This document shows positions 1-7,539 of a stretch of 53,868 bases of DNA, one piece after another. Position numbers and translations under genes: made by a program. Every line of letters begins with the position of its first letter. Positions within the stretch are counted from its first letter, which is position 1. The stretch comes from Lysobacteraceae bacterium (lineage in GTDB: Bacteria > Pseudomonadota > Gammaproteobacteria > Xanthomonadales > Rhodanobacteraceae): NCBI GenBank assembly GCA_028866435.1, contig JAGWIC010000009.1, forward strand, positions 1-53,868. Direction: 5' to 3'. Below the pieces are notes generated by a model. That model saw only the letters and a program-made list of their open reading frames with translations. It was not told the origin of the DNA and ran no database searches.

Positions 1-2
1 CG

Positions 3-173
3 TTACCGATTCAATCGGCGCGGATCGAGCGGCTGGCGCTGGGCGAGCTGCCGCAGGCGGAGATCGGCATGGCCGACACCGTGGTGATCCCGCCGGCTCG
101 GCCGATGCGGGTCGATCCCGAGATGCGGGCACGGCTGGCCGAACTGGACATGGCCTTGGATGGCCCCGTTTGA
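3..173 (+). CDS. 3' end of an unrecognised gene
   Basis: An open frame enters from the left edge and ends at TGA 171-173, giving 56 residues with strongly GC third positions (reads ...GELPQAEIGMADTVVIPPAR...). The codon pattern supports a real coding frame, but nothing in the fragment identifies a family. The true start lies outside the window. Confidence 0.55.
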   Translation, partial: LPIQSARIERLALGELPQAEIGMADTVVIPPARPMRVDPEMRARLAELDMALDGPV

Positions 174-429
174 AGGAATGCGTACTCGCCGGTAGTTGCT
201 GCCCCTGGGTTGGACTCGCCATACCATCCTGGATGGCACGGGGCATGGTTACGGAAGTCGCGGTGAGGGTGTATTTTTAGCGGGCCGGGCGGGCCGGGTT
301 CAACCCGTTCGATGGGGCGGCGCAGGGGGCGCGTGTATGTCGTGTAGAGGGGCTTGAAGACCGCAGCGGGGAGCTGGGCTGGCTGATCATCGAGCAGATA
401 TCAGTTGGCTCAATACAACGGGGTAACCA

Positions 430-735
430 ATGTTTGATGTGATCGATTTCCTTGAAAGTGTTGGACGGGATGCGCAGTGGCGTCACGCGGAAGCGGAGGC
501 GCTGGCAGTCGCATTGACTGGAGCGCAGGTCGATCCAGAGTTGCGGATGGCCATCCTTGCCAGGGACGAGAGGCGTATCGCCTCCCTGCTCGGGAAGGCT
601 CCTTTCTGTTGCTACATCAATCCTGGTAAAGAGGACGAGGATGAAGGCGACAAGGACAAGGACAAGGACAAGGACAAGGACAAGGACAAGGACAAGGACA
701 AGGACAAGGACAAGGACAAGGACAAGCATGCTTAG
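430..735 (+). CDS. Small peptide with Cys-Cys motif and (Asp-Lys)13 tail; putative modified-peptide family
   Basis: The product is 101 residues. An N-terminal helical part of about 60 residues (starts MFDVIDFLESVGRDAQW) is followed by a short hydrophobic and Cys stretch, FCCYINPG, then an acidic patch EDEDEG, and then a tail of 13 consecutive Asp-Lys pairs ending in His-Ala. The tail is encoded by 13 perfect GACAAG copies at 649-726. The layout (conserved helical leader, CC motif, low-complexity charged tail) recalls small 'putative modified peptide' proteins annotated in Xanthomonadales; that link is from memory and is not proven here. The start has a weak GGGG element a few bases upstream. 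No maturase or exporter gene lies nearby; the next gene, 51 bp downstream, is a diguanylate cyclase. Local base composition is clearly less GC-rich than most of the window. The function is unknown. Confidence 0.7.
   Translation: MFDVIDFLESVGRDAQWRHAEAEALAVALTGAQVDPELRMAILARDERRIASLLGKAPFCCYINPGKEDEDEGDKDKDKDKDKDKDKDKDKDKDKDKDKHA
649..726 (+). repeat. Hexanucleotide tandem repeat, 13 perfect GACAAG copies
   Basis: Thirteen uninterrupted GACAAG units lie in frame inside the small peptide gene and encode (Asp-Lys)13. The unit is a multiple of three, so slippage would change tail length without shifting the frame. The units are identical at DNA level, not just at protein level, which points to recent expansion by slippage. 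Confidence 0.97.
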
Positions 736-786
736 AGTGCGACGTTGATGTCCCGGTTTTTCTCGCAGGCTTGGGAAGCAAATTAG

Positions 787-2634
787 ATGTCTCGACCGCC
801 GTCGAGGCGCTGGCTGCGTCTCATCGGGTTGCTGATCGCGTGGCTCCTGCTTGCGGGATCATCTGTTGCGGCCGAAAACCCCGGCACGCCCCTGCCGGAG
901 GACCCGGCGCAGCTTCTGAGGCGTGCCGATGACGCCCAGTCGTCAAATGTCGCCGAGTTCAGCGCGATCATGCACCGACTTGATGATGCGGCAACTGAAC
1001 TTTCGCCTAGGCAGCAGCTGTATCGACGCTATCTCATGGCGCGCCAAGTTGCCTTCCGTGGTGATTTCACGGCTGCCATCCCCTTGTTGGCGGCTATCGC
1101 GGACCAATCGGCGGACCGCATCTTGTCATTCCGTGCGTCTGCCACGATGGTGGACCTCCTGGTGACACAGTCGCGTTACGAGGAAGCGTATGAACGGCTG
1201 GGTCCGCTACTGTCGCAACTGCCGCAGGTGGCGGAAAAGAGGGCGCGTATACAAGCCCTCGGCGTAGCCGCCCAGTTGTACTTCGAGGCCGGTCAATATG
1301 ACTTGGCGGAAAACTATGCTGAGCAATTGCTCAAAGAGAGTGACAGTCCAAAAAGCACATGCATAGGCTGGTACTACAAGCTTGATGCACTGGTTGGAAG
1401 TGGAGGCATGAAGGCGTCCGGTGCGGAAATTCGCGACGGAACGGATGCATGTAACAAGGCGGGAGACGTGCTTATTTCCGATATGTTCAAGGCGATTGTG
1501 GCTCGAGTTGACATTCAGAAGGGACAGCCTGCCGAAGCTATAAAACTGTTGACCAAGAACTATTTGCATGTGCAGCAAAAGCGATTTCCGCCAGCGGTCG
1601 CGAATTTTGACGAATTGCTCGCCGTTGCTTATTGGCAAACAAACGACTTTGACCGGGCGAAGAATTTTGCGCTCCGCGTAGTCGCCAGCAACCAGCGGGG
1701 CGGAAGCATTTATTCCGAATCGATGGCCACCGCCTATCGCATTCTTTATCAGGTGGAAAAGCGCTCAGGCAACCTAGGTGCTGCCCTTGCATATCATGAA
1801 AAATACATGGCAGCCGACAAGGGCTATCTCAATGATGTGAGTGCAAAAGTGCTGGCCTATCAAATCGTCAAGCAGAGGGTTTTGGCGAAAAGGCTGCAAA
1901 TCGAATCGTTGGACAAGAGAAATAAAATTCTCACCCTGCAAGGGCAACTGGATCGCAAGGCGGCAGAAACCAGTCGGTTATGGGTCGTCCTGCTGCTGTC
2001 GCTGCTGGCCTTCATCGCCTTCGTCACCTATCGCATCTGGCGCTCGCAGCTGCGCTTCATGCGCCTGGCGCGGCGCGACGGCCTGACCGGCATCTTCAAC
2101 CGCCAGCATTTCCTGGCCGAGGCCGAGCGGCTATTGCAGTACTGCAGGAAGTCGTCGCGCGAGGCGTGCCTGGTGCTGATCGACCTTGACCACTTCAAGG
2201 TCGTCAACGACACCTTCGGGCATTCCATCGGCGACCGGGTGCTGAAGCGTGCGGTGGAGGCCTGCCAGAAGCATCTGCGTTCCACCGATGTCTTCGGCCG
2301 CCTCGGTGGCGAGGAGTTCGGCATCCTGTTGCCGGAATGTTCGCTGGAGCAGGTCTCGGTGCGTGCCGAGGTGCTGCGCCTGGCAGTGGCCTCCGTTGCG
2401 ATGGACGATGTGCTCGATGTGCAGGTTTCCGGCAGTTTCGGCATCGCCGCGACCGCAGGCTCAGGCTATGAGCTGCGTGACCTCCTGATCGATGCGGACG
2501 ACGCGCTGTACCAGGCCAAGCATGACGGCCGCAATCGCACCGTGGTTTTCGATGCATCGAAGGCCGACACCAGGTCGCGGCAGCGGAAGTCGCGCTCCGG
2601 CCAGGCCACCGGCGAGGCGCTCGACCACGCCTGA
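787..2634 (+). CDS. Membrane TPR-repeat diguanylate cyclase (GGDEF)
   Basis: The protein is 615 residues. It has an N-terminal signal or anchor segment (about 10-28), a long helical TPR-like periplasmic region (about 35-360), a coiled stretch, one membrane helix (about 399-415) and a C-terminal GGDEF domain. The GGDEF domain should make cyclic di-GMP from two GTP. Visible active-site features are DGLTGIFNR, DLDHFKVVNDTFGH and GGEEF (507-511). An RxxD motif (RSTD, 498-501) lies exactly five residues before GGEEF, the spacing of the allosteric product-inhibition site. The cyclase therefore looks active and feedback-controlled. The signal sensed by the TPR part is unknown. The gene follows the Asp-Lys peptide gene by 51 bp and may be co-transcribed with it. 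GC content changes sharply near the membrane helix: I counted 30 of 60 GC at 1921-1980 against 43 of 60 at 2041-2100. Confidence 0.93.
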   Translation: MSRPPSRRWLRLIGLLIAWLLLAGSSVAAENPGTPLPEDPAQLLRRADDAQSSNVAEFSAIMHRLDDAATELSPRQQLYRRYLMARQVAFRGDFTAAIPLLAAIADQSADRILSFRASATMVDLLVTQSRYEEAYERLGPLLSQLPQVAEKRARIQALGVAAQLYFEAGQYDLAENYAEQLLKESDSPKSTCIGWYYKLDALVGSGGMKASGAEIRDGTDACNKAGDVLISDMFKAIVARVDIQKGQPAEAIKLLTKNYLHVQQKRFPPAVANFDELLAVAYWQTNDFDRAKNFALRVVASNQRGGSIYSESMATAYRILYQVEKRSGNLGAALAYHEKYMAADKGYLNDVSAKVLAYQIVKQRVLAKRLQIESLDKRNKILTLQGQLDRKAAETSRLWVVLLLSLLAFIAFVTYRIWRSQLRFMRLARRDGLTGIFNRQHFLAEAERLLQYCRKSSREACLVLIDLDHFKVVNDTFGHSIGDRVLKRAVEACQKHLRSTDVFGRLGGEEFGILLPECSLEQVSVRAEVLRLAVASVAMDDVLDVQVSGSFGIAATAGSGYELRDLLIDADDALYQAKHDGRNRTVVFDASKADTRSRQRKSRSGQATGEALDHA

Positions 2635-2763
2635 CCTCGGCGGCCGGGTCTTTTCCGCGCATGTCCTGGCGCAAACCGTTTCCGCTGTTTGCGCCCGGGT
2701 GATGGACAGCGCCGTGTGCTCGCGTTAGAAAGGACCATTGCCCGCACCCGTTGGAGATTCCCG

Positions 2764-4479
2764 ATGCAGAAATCCTCTCTCGCCGCCGTGCTTGCCCTGG
2801 GCCTGCTCGGCGCGCCGCTGCTGGCCGCCACGCCAAGGGCGGCCGGCGACGGCCCGACGGCGGCGCCGGTCGCGCTGGCGCCGCAGATCAATGCCGCCGA
2901 TTTCGCGCGTTTCGACAAGACCCTCAGCTCCGATGCCTTCGGCGGGCGCAAGCCCGGCACGGTGGGAGCCGAGCGCACCACGGCATTCCTGGTGGACGAG
3001 TTCAAGCGGATGGGGCTGAAGCCCGGCAACCACGGTTCGTTCTTCCAGACCGTGCCGGCCGAAAGCACCTTGCTGCTGAACACCCATGTCGCGCTGGACA
3101 TCGACGCGCATGGCAAGCACACGCGCTTCGCCTATCGCACCGACATGATGGCGCAGACCCTGCAGGGCAAGCCGCAGGTCGACCTGAAGCAGTCGCCGAT
3201 CGTATTCCTCGGTTACGGCGTGGATGCGCCGAACTGGCACTGGAACGACTACCGGGGTGTCGACGTGAAGGGCAAGACGGTGATCGTGCTGGTCAACGAC
3301 CCCGGCTTCGCCAGCGGCGATCCGAAGCTGTTCCAGGGCCGCACGATGACCTACTACGGCCGCTGGACCTACAAGTACGCCGAGGCCGCGCTGCAGGGGG
3401 CGGCGGCCTGCTTCATCGTGCATACCAGCGATGCGGCGGCGGGCTACCCGTTTACCGTGCTGCAGAACAGCGGCAGCGGTCCGCAGCTGAGCCTGCCGTC
3501 CCGCGTCGATCCGGCGCCGCGCCTGCCGGTGGCCGGCTGGCTCACCCATGCGGCGGCGACCCGGCTGTTTGCCGCCGCCGGCCTGAACTTCGACCAGCTC
3601 GCCGCGGCGGCGGCCAAGCCGGGGTTCAAGCCGGTGCCGCTGCGGGCGACCGCGTCGATCAGCCTGCACAACAAGATCACCCACTTCGAGTCGAAGAACG
3701 TGCTGGCGATGGTGCCGGGCAGCGCCAAGCCCGACGAGGTGGTGGTCTACACCGCACACTGGGACCACCTGGGTACCGACCCCTCGCTGAAGGGACACAA
3801 GGTCTACAGCGGCGCGATCGACAACGGCACCGGCCTGAGCATGCTGCTGGAGATCGCCGACGCCTTCGCCCACCAGCCAACCCCGCCGCCGCGCAGCGTG
3901 CTGTTCTTCATGCCCACGCTGGAGGAGTCCGGCCTGCTCGGTTCGCAATACTATGCGGCGCACCCGGTGTTCCCGCTGGACAAGACGGTGGCGGACATCG
4001 CGGTGGATGCCTTGCCCATCATCGGCCGTGCGCGCGACATGACGGTGATCGGCAAGGGCCAGTCGCAACTGGAGGACATGCTGGCCGACGTGCTGAAGAC
4101 CCAGGGTCGGGTGACCTCGCCGGAGACCACGCCCGAGAACGGCTTCTACTTCCGCTCCGATCATTTCAATTTCGCCCGCGTCGGCGTGCCGGCGATGCTG
4201 GTCAGCTCGGGACTGGACTTGCTCCACGGCGGCAAGGCAGCTGGTGACAAGGCGGCGCGGGACTATACCGCCCACCGCTATCACACGCCGAACGACGTGT
4301 TCAATCCGCACTGGGATTACTCCGGCATCCTCGAGGACACCCAGGCGCTGTACCAGCTGGGCCAGCAGCTAAGCCAGCCAGGCGTGTGGCCGGCCTGGTA
4401 CGGCGACAGCCCGTTCCGCGCCAGGCGCGTCAAGATGATGGCGCCGGTGGTCAAGTCGGCAACGGACCCCCTCAAATAA
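2764..4479 (+). CDS. Exported M28-family metallopeptidase
   Basis: The protein is 571 residues with a cleavable signal peptide (MQKSSLAAVLALGLLGAPLL then Ala-rich). The ATG at 2764 is preferred over an upstream TTG because only it places the signal sequence at the N-terminus. The M28 zinc ligands and base are visible: His332 and Asp334 in AHWDHLG, Asp353 in GAIDNGTG, Glu387-Glu388 in LEESG, and His467 in RSDHF. The usual fourth ligand falls in a DIAVDALP segment. An inserted region of about 130 residues between the N-terminus and the catalytic core fits a PA-like domain. It is probably a periplasmic or secreted aminopeptidase that releases N-terminal amino acids. The gene is convergent with the M14 peptidase gene, with a palindromic repeat between them. 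Confidence 0.93.
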   Translation: MQKSSLAAVLALGLLGAPLLAATPRAAGDGPTAAPVALAPQINAADFARFDKTLSSDAFGGRKPGTVGAERTTAFLVDEFKRMGLKPGNHGSFFQTVPAESTLLLNTHVALDIDAHGKHTRFAYRTDMMAQTLQGKPQVDLKQSPIVFLGYGVDAPNWHWNDYRGVDVKGKTVIVLVNDPGFASGDPKLFQGRTMTYYGRWTYKYAEAALQGAAACFIVHTSDAAAGYPFTVLQNSGSGPQLSLPSRVDPAPRLPVAGWLTHAAATRLFAAAGLNFDQLAAAAAKPGFKPVPLRATASISLHNKITHFESKNVLAMVPGSAKPDEVVVYTAHWDHLGTDPSLKGHKVYSGAIDNGTGLSMLLEIADAFAHQPTPPPRSVLFFMPTLEESGLLGSQYYAAHPVFPLDKTVADIAVDALPIIGRARDMTVIGKGQSQLEDMLADVLKTQGRVTSPETTPENGFYFRSDHFNFARVGVPAMLVSSGLDLLHGGKAAGDKAARDYTAHRYHTPNDVFNPHWDYSGILEDTQALYQLGQQLSQPGVWPAWYGDSPFRARRVKMMAPVVKSATDPLK

Positions 4480-4509
4480 GCGGTTTCACCACCGGGCCGC
4501 GAATACCCC

Positions 4510-4586
4510 GTAGGAGCGCACCCTGGGCGCGATGGCCTTTCGCTTCGATCGGAGCATACGGCCTCGCGCACAGGGTGCGCTCCTAC
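4510..4586. repeat. REP-type palindrome, copy 1
   Basis: The outer arms GTAGGAGCGCACCCTG (4510-4525) and CAGGGTGCGCTCCTAC (4571-4586) are perfect inverted repeats, with a partly self-complementary interior. The element sits between convergent M28 and M14 peptidase genes. It is the reference copy of the family also seen at 7425, 36485 and, degenerate, elsewhere. Confidence 0.93.
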
Positions 4587-4606
4587 ACCGGCGGGCCGGC
4601 GTTGTT

Positions 4607-7366
4607 TCAGGGCCTGGCCGGTGCGTCGAGCCGATCGAAATGGGTGATCGCATTGAGCACCAGCGGATAGCTGCCGATGGTTTCGCCGCGCCACATCGGG
4701 TTGCTGGCAAACAGCAGCACGTGGCCCTTGCCGTAGCGGGCATCGACCACGGCGGCACGCTCGGCCATCTCGTCGCCGCCATCGAGCAGGCCGGCGACCA
4801 GCAGCTTGTCGGCCTGGGCGAAACGCAGGATGACCTGCGGCCGCTGGCCGACGGGGATCAGCCAGGGGTTGTTGCGCATCTGCTCCACGTTCAATGGCGT
4901 GGCCTGCCACGGCTCGGGGTTGGGCAGGGCAGGCGGCAGCTGCGGCGGGCGCGCTTCGGGCGTGTCGGTGTCGTATGGGCCGCCGCGGCCGGTGGGGCGC
5001 TGGAAGTCTTTCGCCACCGGTAGCCCCTGGTCGCCGATGGTGAGGTTGGATACGGTGAACGACTGGCCGGCCGCACTGTAGACGGCCAGCTCGTCGCGGG
5101 CATAGCCGGCGGCGATCGGGCTTTGACGGTCGACGAACCGGGTCTGCAGCACGCTGCCGACGACCTTGAGCTTGGCGACCGGCGTGACGAACACGCCCGG
5201 CGCCATGCCTTCGTCGATCGCGAACCTGGCGGTGTCCTCGGCGGTGACCAGCAGGCCCCCCTCGCGGACGAAGCGCTTGAGGTTGGCCAGACCGGCCTCG
5301 CCCAGGCCGGGGCGGATGTCATCGGTGCTGTCGATGCGGCCGATGTTGGGCGTGAGCCGGGTGGTTTTCCACGGCATCGGATTGCCCCACATCGGCATGC
5401 CGTCCACGATCTGCTGCGAGCTGACGCCGCCGACCGGGCCGAACAGGATCACGTCGTACTTCGCGCGCAGGTTGCCGATGCGCGCCGCGTCCTGGGTGCT
5501 GATGTAGTCGTACTTCACGTGCAACTGGTCCAGCGCCATGCGCCACCAGCCCTCGGTCTGGGTAGCCAGCCAGGTGTGCATCAGCGCGATGCGCGGCATT
5601 TTCCCGTCCGGCAGGTCGATCGCGGCCAGACCCCGCGGTACCGTGACGGGCTGGCTGAGCAGGTCCATCGGCGCTTTCAGGATGGCGTTGTCGGTGACGC
5701 GCACGACCTGCACGTCGAACAGGTCGCCCATCGACCAGGCGGTGTCGTCGTAGGGATGCTGCTGCGGGTCCTTCGGCGACCAGTACTGGCGGTCGAGCAG
5801 GGTATCGGCGATGCGCGAGTAGGGCTGATCCATGCGCACGATGTAGCTGCCGGCGGGGAAGCTGCGCGAGCTGGTGCCGGTGGCCTTGCCGTCGTCGCCT
5901 TTCCCGGCCGGTCTCGGCACGTTTACCGTGAGCGGTGCGCTGTTGCGGCTGATCTCCACGTGCTGGCGCTGCAGGATCCGCAGCAACTGCGCCTGCGAAC
6001 CGCTGCGCGGTTCGTTGGCCGGGAATACGTAGGCGGCCGGGCCGGCCAGCTGCGGTTTCTCGATCGAGCGCTTGCTCTTGAGGTAGAAGTTCTTCAGGAA
6101 CAACTGGCTGTTGTCGGAAAAGTAATGCAATGCGGTGAGCAGGCCGGTCTGCTCGTAGTTGTTGTTGTCGCGTTGCGACCAGGTCACCACCGGCAGCGGC
6201 GGATTCGGCTTGTACCAGGTGCGCGCGTATTCGGCGGGGGTGAGGATGCGCTTGACGGTGTCGGCGCCATCGTTGCCGAAGGTCTCGTAGAGCCGGCTGA
6301 TGCCGTTGTGCATGGCGGCGATGAACATCAGGTAGCCCGGGCTCCAGGTGTCGAAGTCGCCGTGGGTGAACACGCCGGGCATGCCGAGCTTAGTCATCTC
6401 CTGCACGTTGTCCCAGCCCAGCTGCTGCCATTCGCCGGTCAGGATCGGATCGATCCAGGCGTTGTACGGGCCGTCGCCGACGGTGTTGTCGTAGAAGAAC
6501 GGCACCGATTCGTGCAGGTCGTGCAGCACCTGCGCATGCCAGCCGATATAGGTGTCGGCCACGTTGCGGGTGAGGTCCAGGGTCATCGCCATCGCGTCGC
6601 GGTTGTTGTCGTGCGCGACGTAGTGGCCCCAATACATCAGCGGCGGGTAGTTCTCGCCGGGATGGGCCAGGTGCCAGTTGTACAGGTCGACCATGCGGTC
6701 GCGGCCGTCCACTTCGACGATCGGCGTGATCAGGGTGATCACGTGCGAACGGATGTGCTTGATGTAGGGCGCGTCGTCCACCGCCAGCCGGTAGGCCAGT
6801 TCCATCAGCGCGGTGGGCGCGCCGGTCTCGTTGGAGTGGATGGTGCCGGTGATGTAGTAGACCGGCGTGGACCGGGCGATCAGCCGGTCGGCGGTGGCGT
6901 CGTCCATGCCGATGCGGCGCGGGTCGGCGAGCTTGGCCAGGCGCGCCTTGTTCGCATCCAGGTCGGCCAGCAGGCTTTCATCGGCGATCGCCACCGCGAT
7001 CATCTCGCGCCCTTCCTCGGTCCTGCCGATGCTGAACAGCTTGACCCGCGGACTGGCCGCGGCCAGCGCGCGGAAGTAGCGGTAGACGTCGGCGGAATAG
7101 GGCAGGTAGTCCGGCGCGCCGGCGATGTGGCCCAGCACCTTCGCCGGCGTCGGCACGCTGGCCGAGGCGGGCAGGTAGTCGGTCAGCGGCGAGTTGAACG
7201 AGGGGGCGGTGGTGTCCTTCAGGATCTGCGCGGTATAGGCCTGGTCGATCGGCTGGGCCGGGTCGCGCGCGTACAGCATCGAACCGTTCGGCGCGGTCGC
7301 CGCAAGGGCGCTGACGCTGCCGAGCGCCAGCAGGGCGGTCAGTGAAAGCCGGATGGATGCGTGCAT
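4607..7366 (-). CDS. Exported M14-family zinc carboxypeptidase-like protein
   Basis: The protein is 919 residues. The ATG at 7366 was chosen because it directly precedes a signal peptide (MHASIRLSLTALLALGSVSA); the open frame continues upstream but with poor codon pattern. The catalytic domain lies in roughly residues 80-370. The zinc motif HSNE (His177, Glu180) and a later HDLHES (about 280-285) supply the expected M14 ligands. A long C-terminal part (about 550-900) resembles the accessory region found in large bacterial M14 proteins and includes a glutamine-amidotransferase-like fold candidate (FVREGGLLVTAEDTARF). It probably acts on peptides in the periplasm or outside the cell. Neighbours are two other secreted peptidases, suggesting a protein-degradation lifestyle. 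Confidence 0.93.
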   Translation of the reverse strand: MHASIRLSLTALLALGSVSALAATAPNGSMLYARDPAQPIDQAYTAQILKDTTAPSFNSPLTDYLPASASVPTPAKVLGHIAGAPDYLPYSADVYRYFRALAAASPRVKLFSIGRTEEGREMIAVAIADESLLADLDANKARLAKLADPRRIGMDDATADRLIARSTPVYYITGTIHSNETGAPTALMELAYRLAVDDAPYIKHIRSHVITLITPIVEVDGRDRMVDLYNWHLAHPGENYPPLMYWGHYVAHDNNRDAMAMTLDLTRNVADTYIGWHAQVLHDLHESVPFFYDNTVGDGPYNAWIDPILTGEWQQLGWDNVQEMTKLGMPGVFTHGDFDTWSPGYLMFIAAMHNGISRLYETFGNDGADTVKRILTPAEYARTWYKPNPPLPVVTWSQRDNNNYEQTGLLTALHYFSDNSQLFLKNFYLKSKRSIEKPQLAGPAAYVFPANEPRSGSQAQLLRILQRQHVEISRNSAPLTVNVPRPAGKGDDGKATGTSSRSFPAGSYIVRMDQPYSRIADTLLDRQYWSPKDPQQHPYDDTAWSMGDLFDVQVVRVTDNAILKAPMDLLSQPVTVPRGLAAIDLPDGKMPRIALMHTWLATQTEGWWRMALDQLHVKYDYISTQDAARIGNLRAKYDVILFGPVGGVSSQQIVDGMPMWGNPMPWKTTRLTPNIGRIDSTDDIRPGLGEAGLANLKRFVREGGLLVTAEDTARFAIDEGMAPGVFVTPVAKLKVVGSVLQTRFVDRQSPIAAGYARDELAVYSAAGQSFTVSNLTIGDQGLPVAKDFQRPTGRGGPYDTDTPEARPPQLPPALPNPEPWQATPLNVEQMRNNPWLIPVGQRPQVILRFAQADKLLVAGLLDGGDEMAERAAVVDARYGKGHVLLFASNPMWRGETIGSYPLVLNAITHFDRLDAPARP

Positions 7367-7424
7367 GGTCGATGGTTTCCGGGCAGATGGCAGTGCCACG
7401 CACTTTGCCAGAACCGGGCGTCTT

Positions 7425-7528
7425 GTAGGAGCGCACCCTGTGTGCGAATGCTCCTTGCCTGGGAACGCAAGAGCATTCGCGCACAGGGTGCGCTTCGGGT
7501 GGTGAGGGGATCCTCGCACAGGGTGCGC
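7425..7528. repeat. REP-type palindrome, copy 2, plus an extra half-site
   Basis: GTAGGAGCGCACCCTG begins at 7425. The longer arms GCGCACCCTGTGTGCGAATG(CTC) and (GAG)CATTCGCGCACAGGGTGCGC (to 7493) pair with one mismatch. A second right half, TCGCACAGGGTGCGC, follows at 7514-7528. The element fills the 173-bp gap between the S9 stop and the M14 start, both on the minus strand. Confidence 0.9.
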
Positions 7529-7539
7529 CCCGGCCTGCC

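Noticed and set aside
234-250. TGGCACGGGGCATGGT as a sigma-54 promoter upstream of the small peptide gene
   Set aside because: The -24 half is perfect, but the -12 position has GG rather than GC and the site is about 180 bp from the gene. The rest of 174-429 holds only a CGGGTTCAACCCG palindrome and no gene I can support.
277-729. Minus-strand open frame with a long Leu-Val repeat
   Set aside because: It is the antisense of the GACAAG repeat. A pure hexamer stays open in several frames, there is no SD, and the plus-strand frame has the coherent protein.
2725-4311. 528-residue minus-strand frame opposite the M28 peptidase
   Set aside because: It is a shadow frame with no recognisable domain and an amino-acid composition typical of antisense GC-rich DNA.
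5123-7345. 740-residue plus-strand open frame
   Set aside because: It is antisense to the M14 peptidase gene, whose signal peptide and zinc ligands prove the minus strand. High GC keeps opposing frames open.
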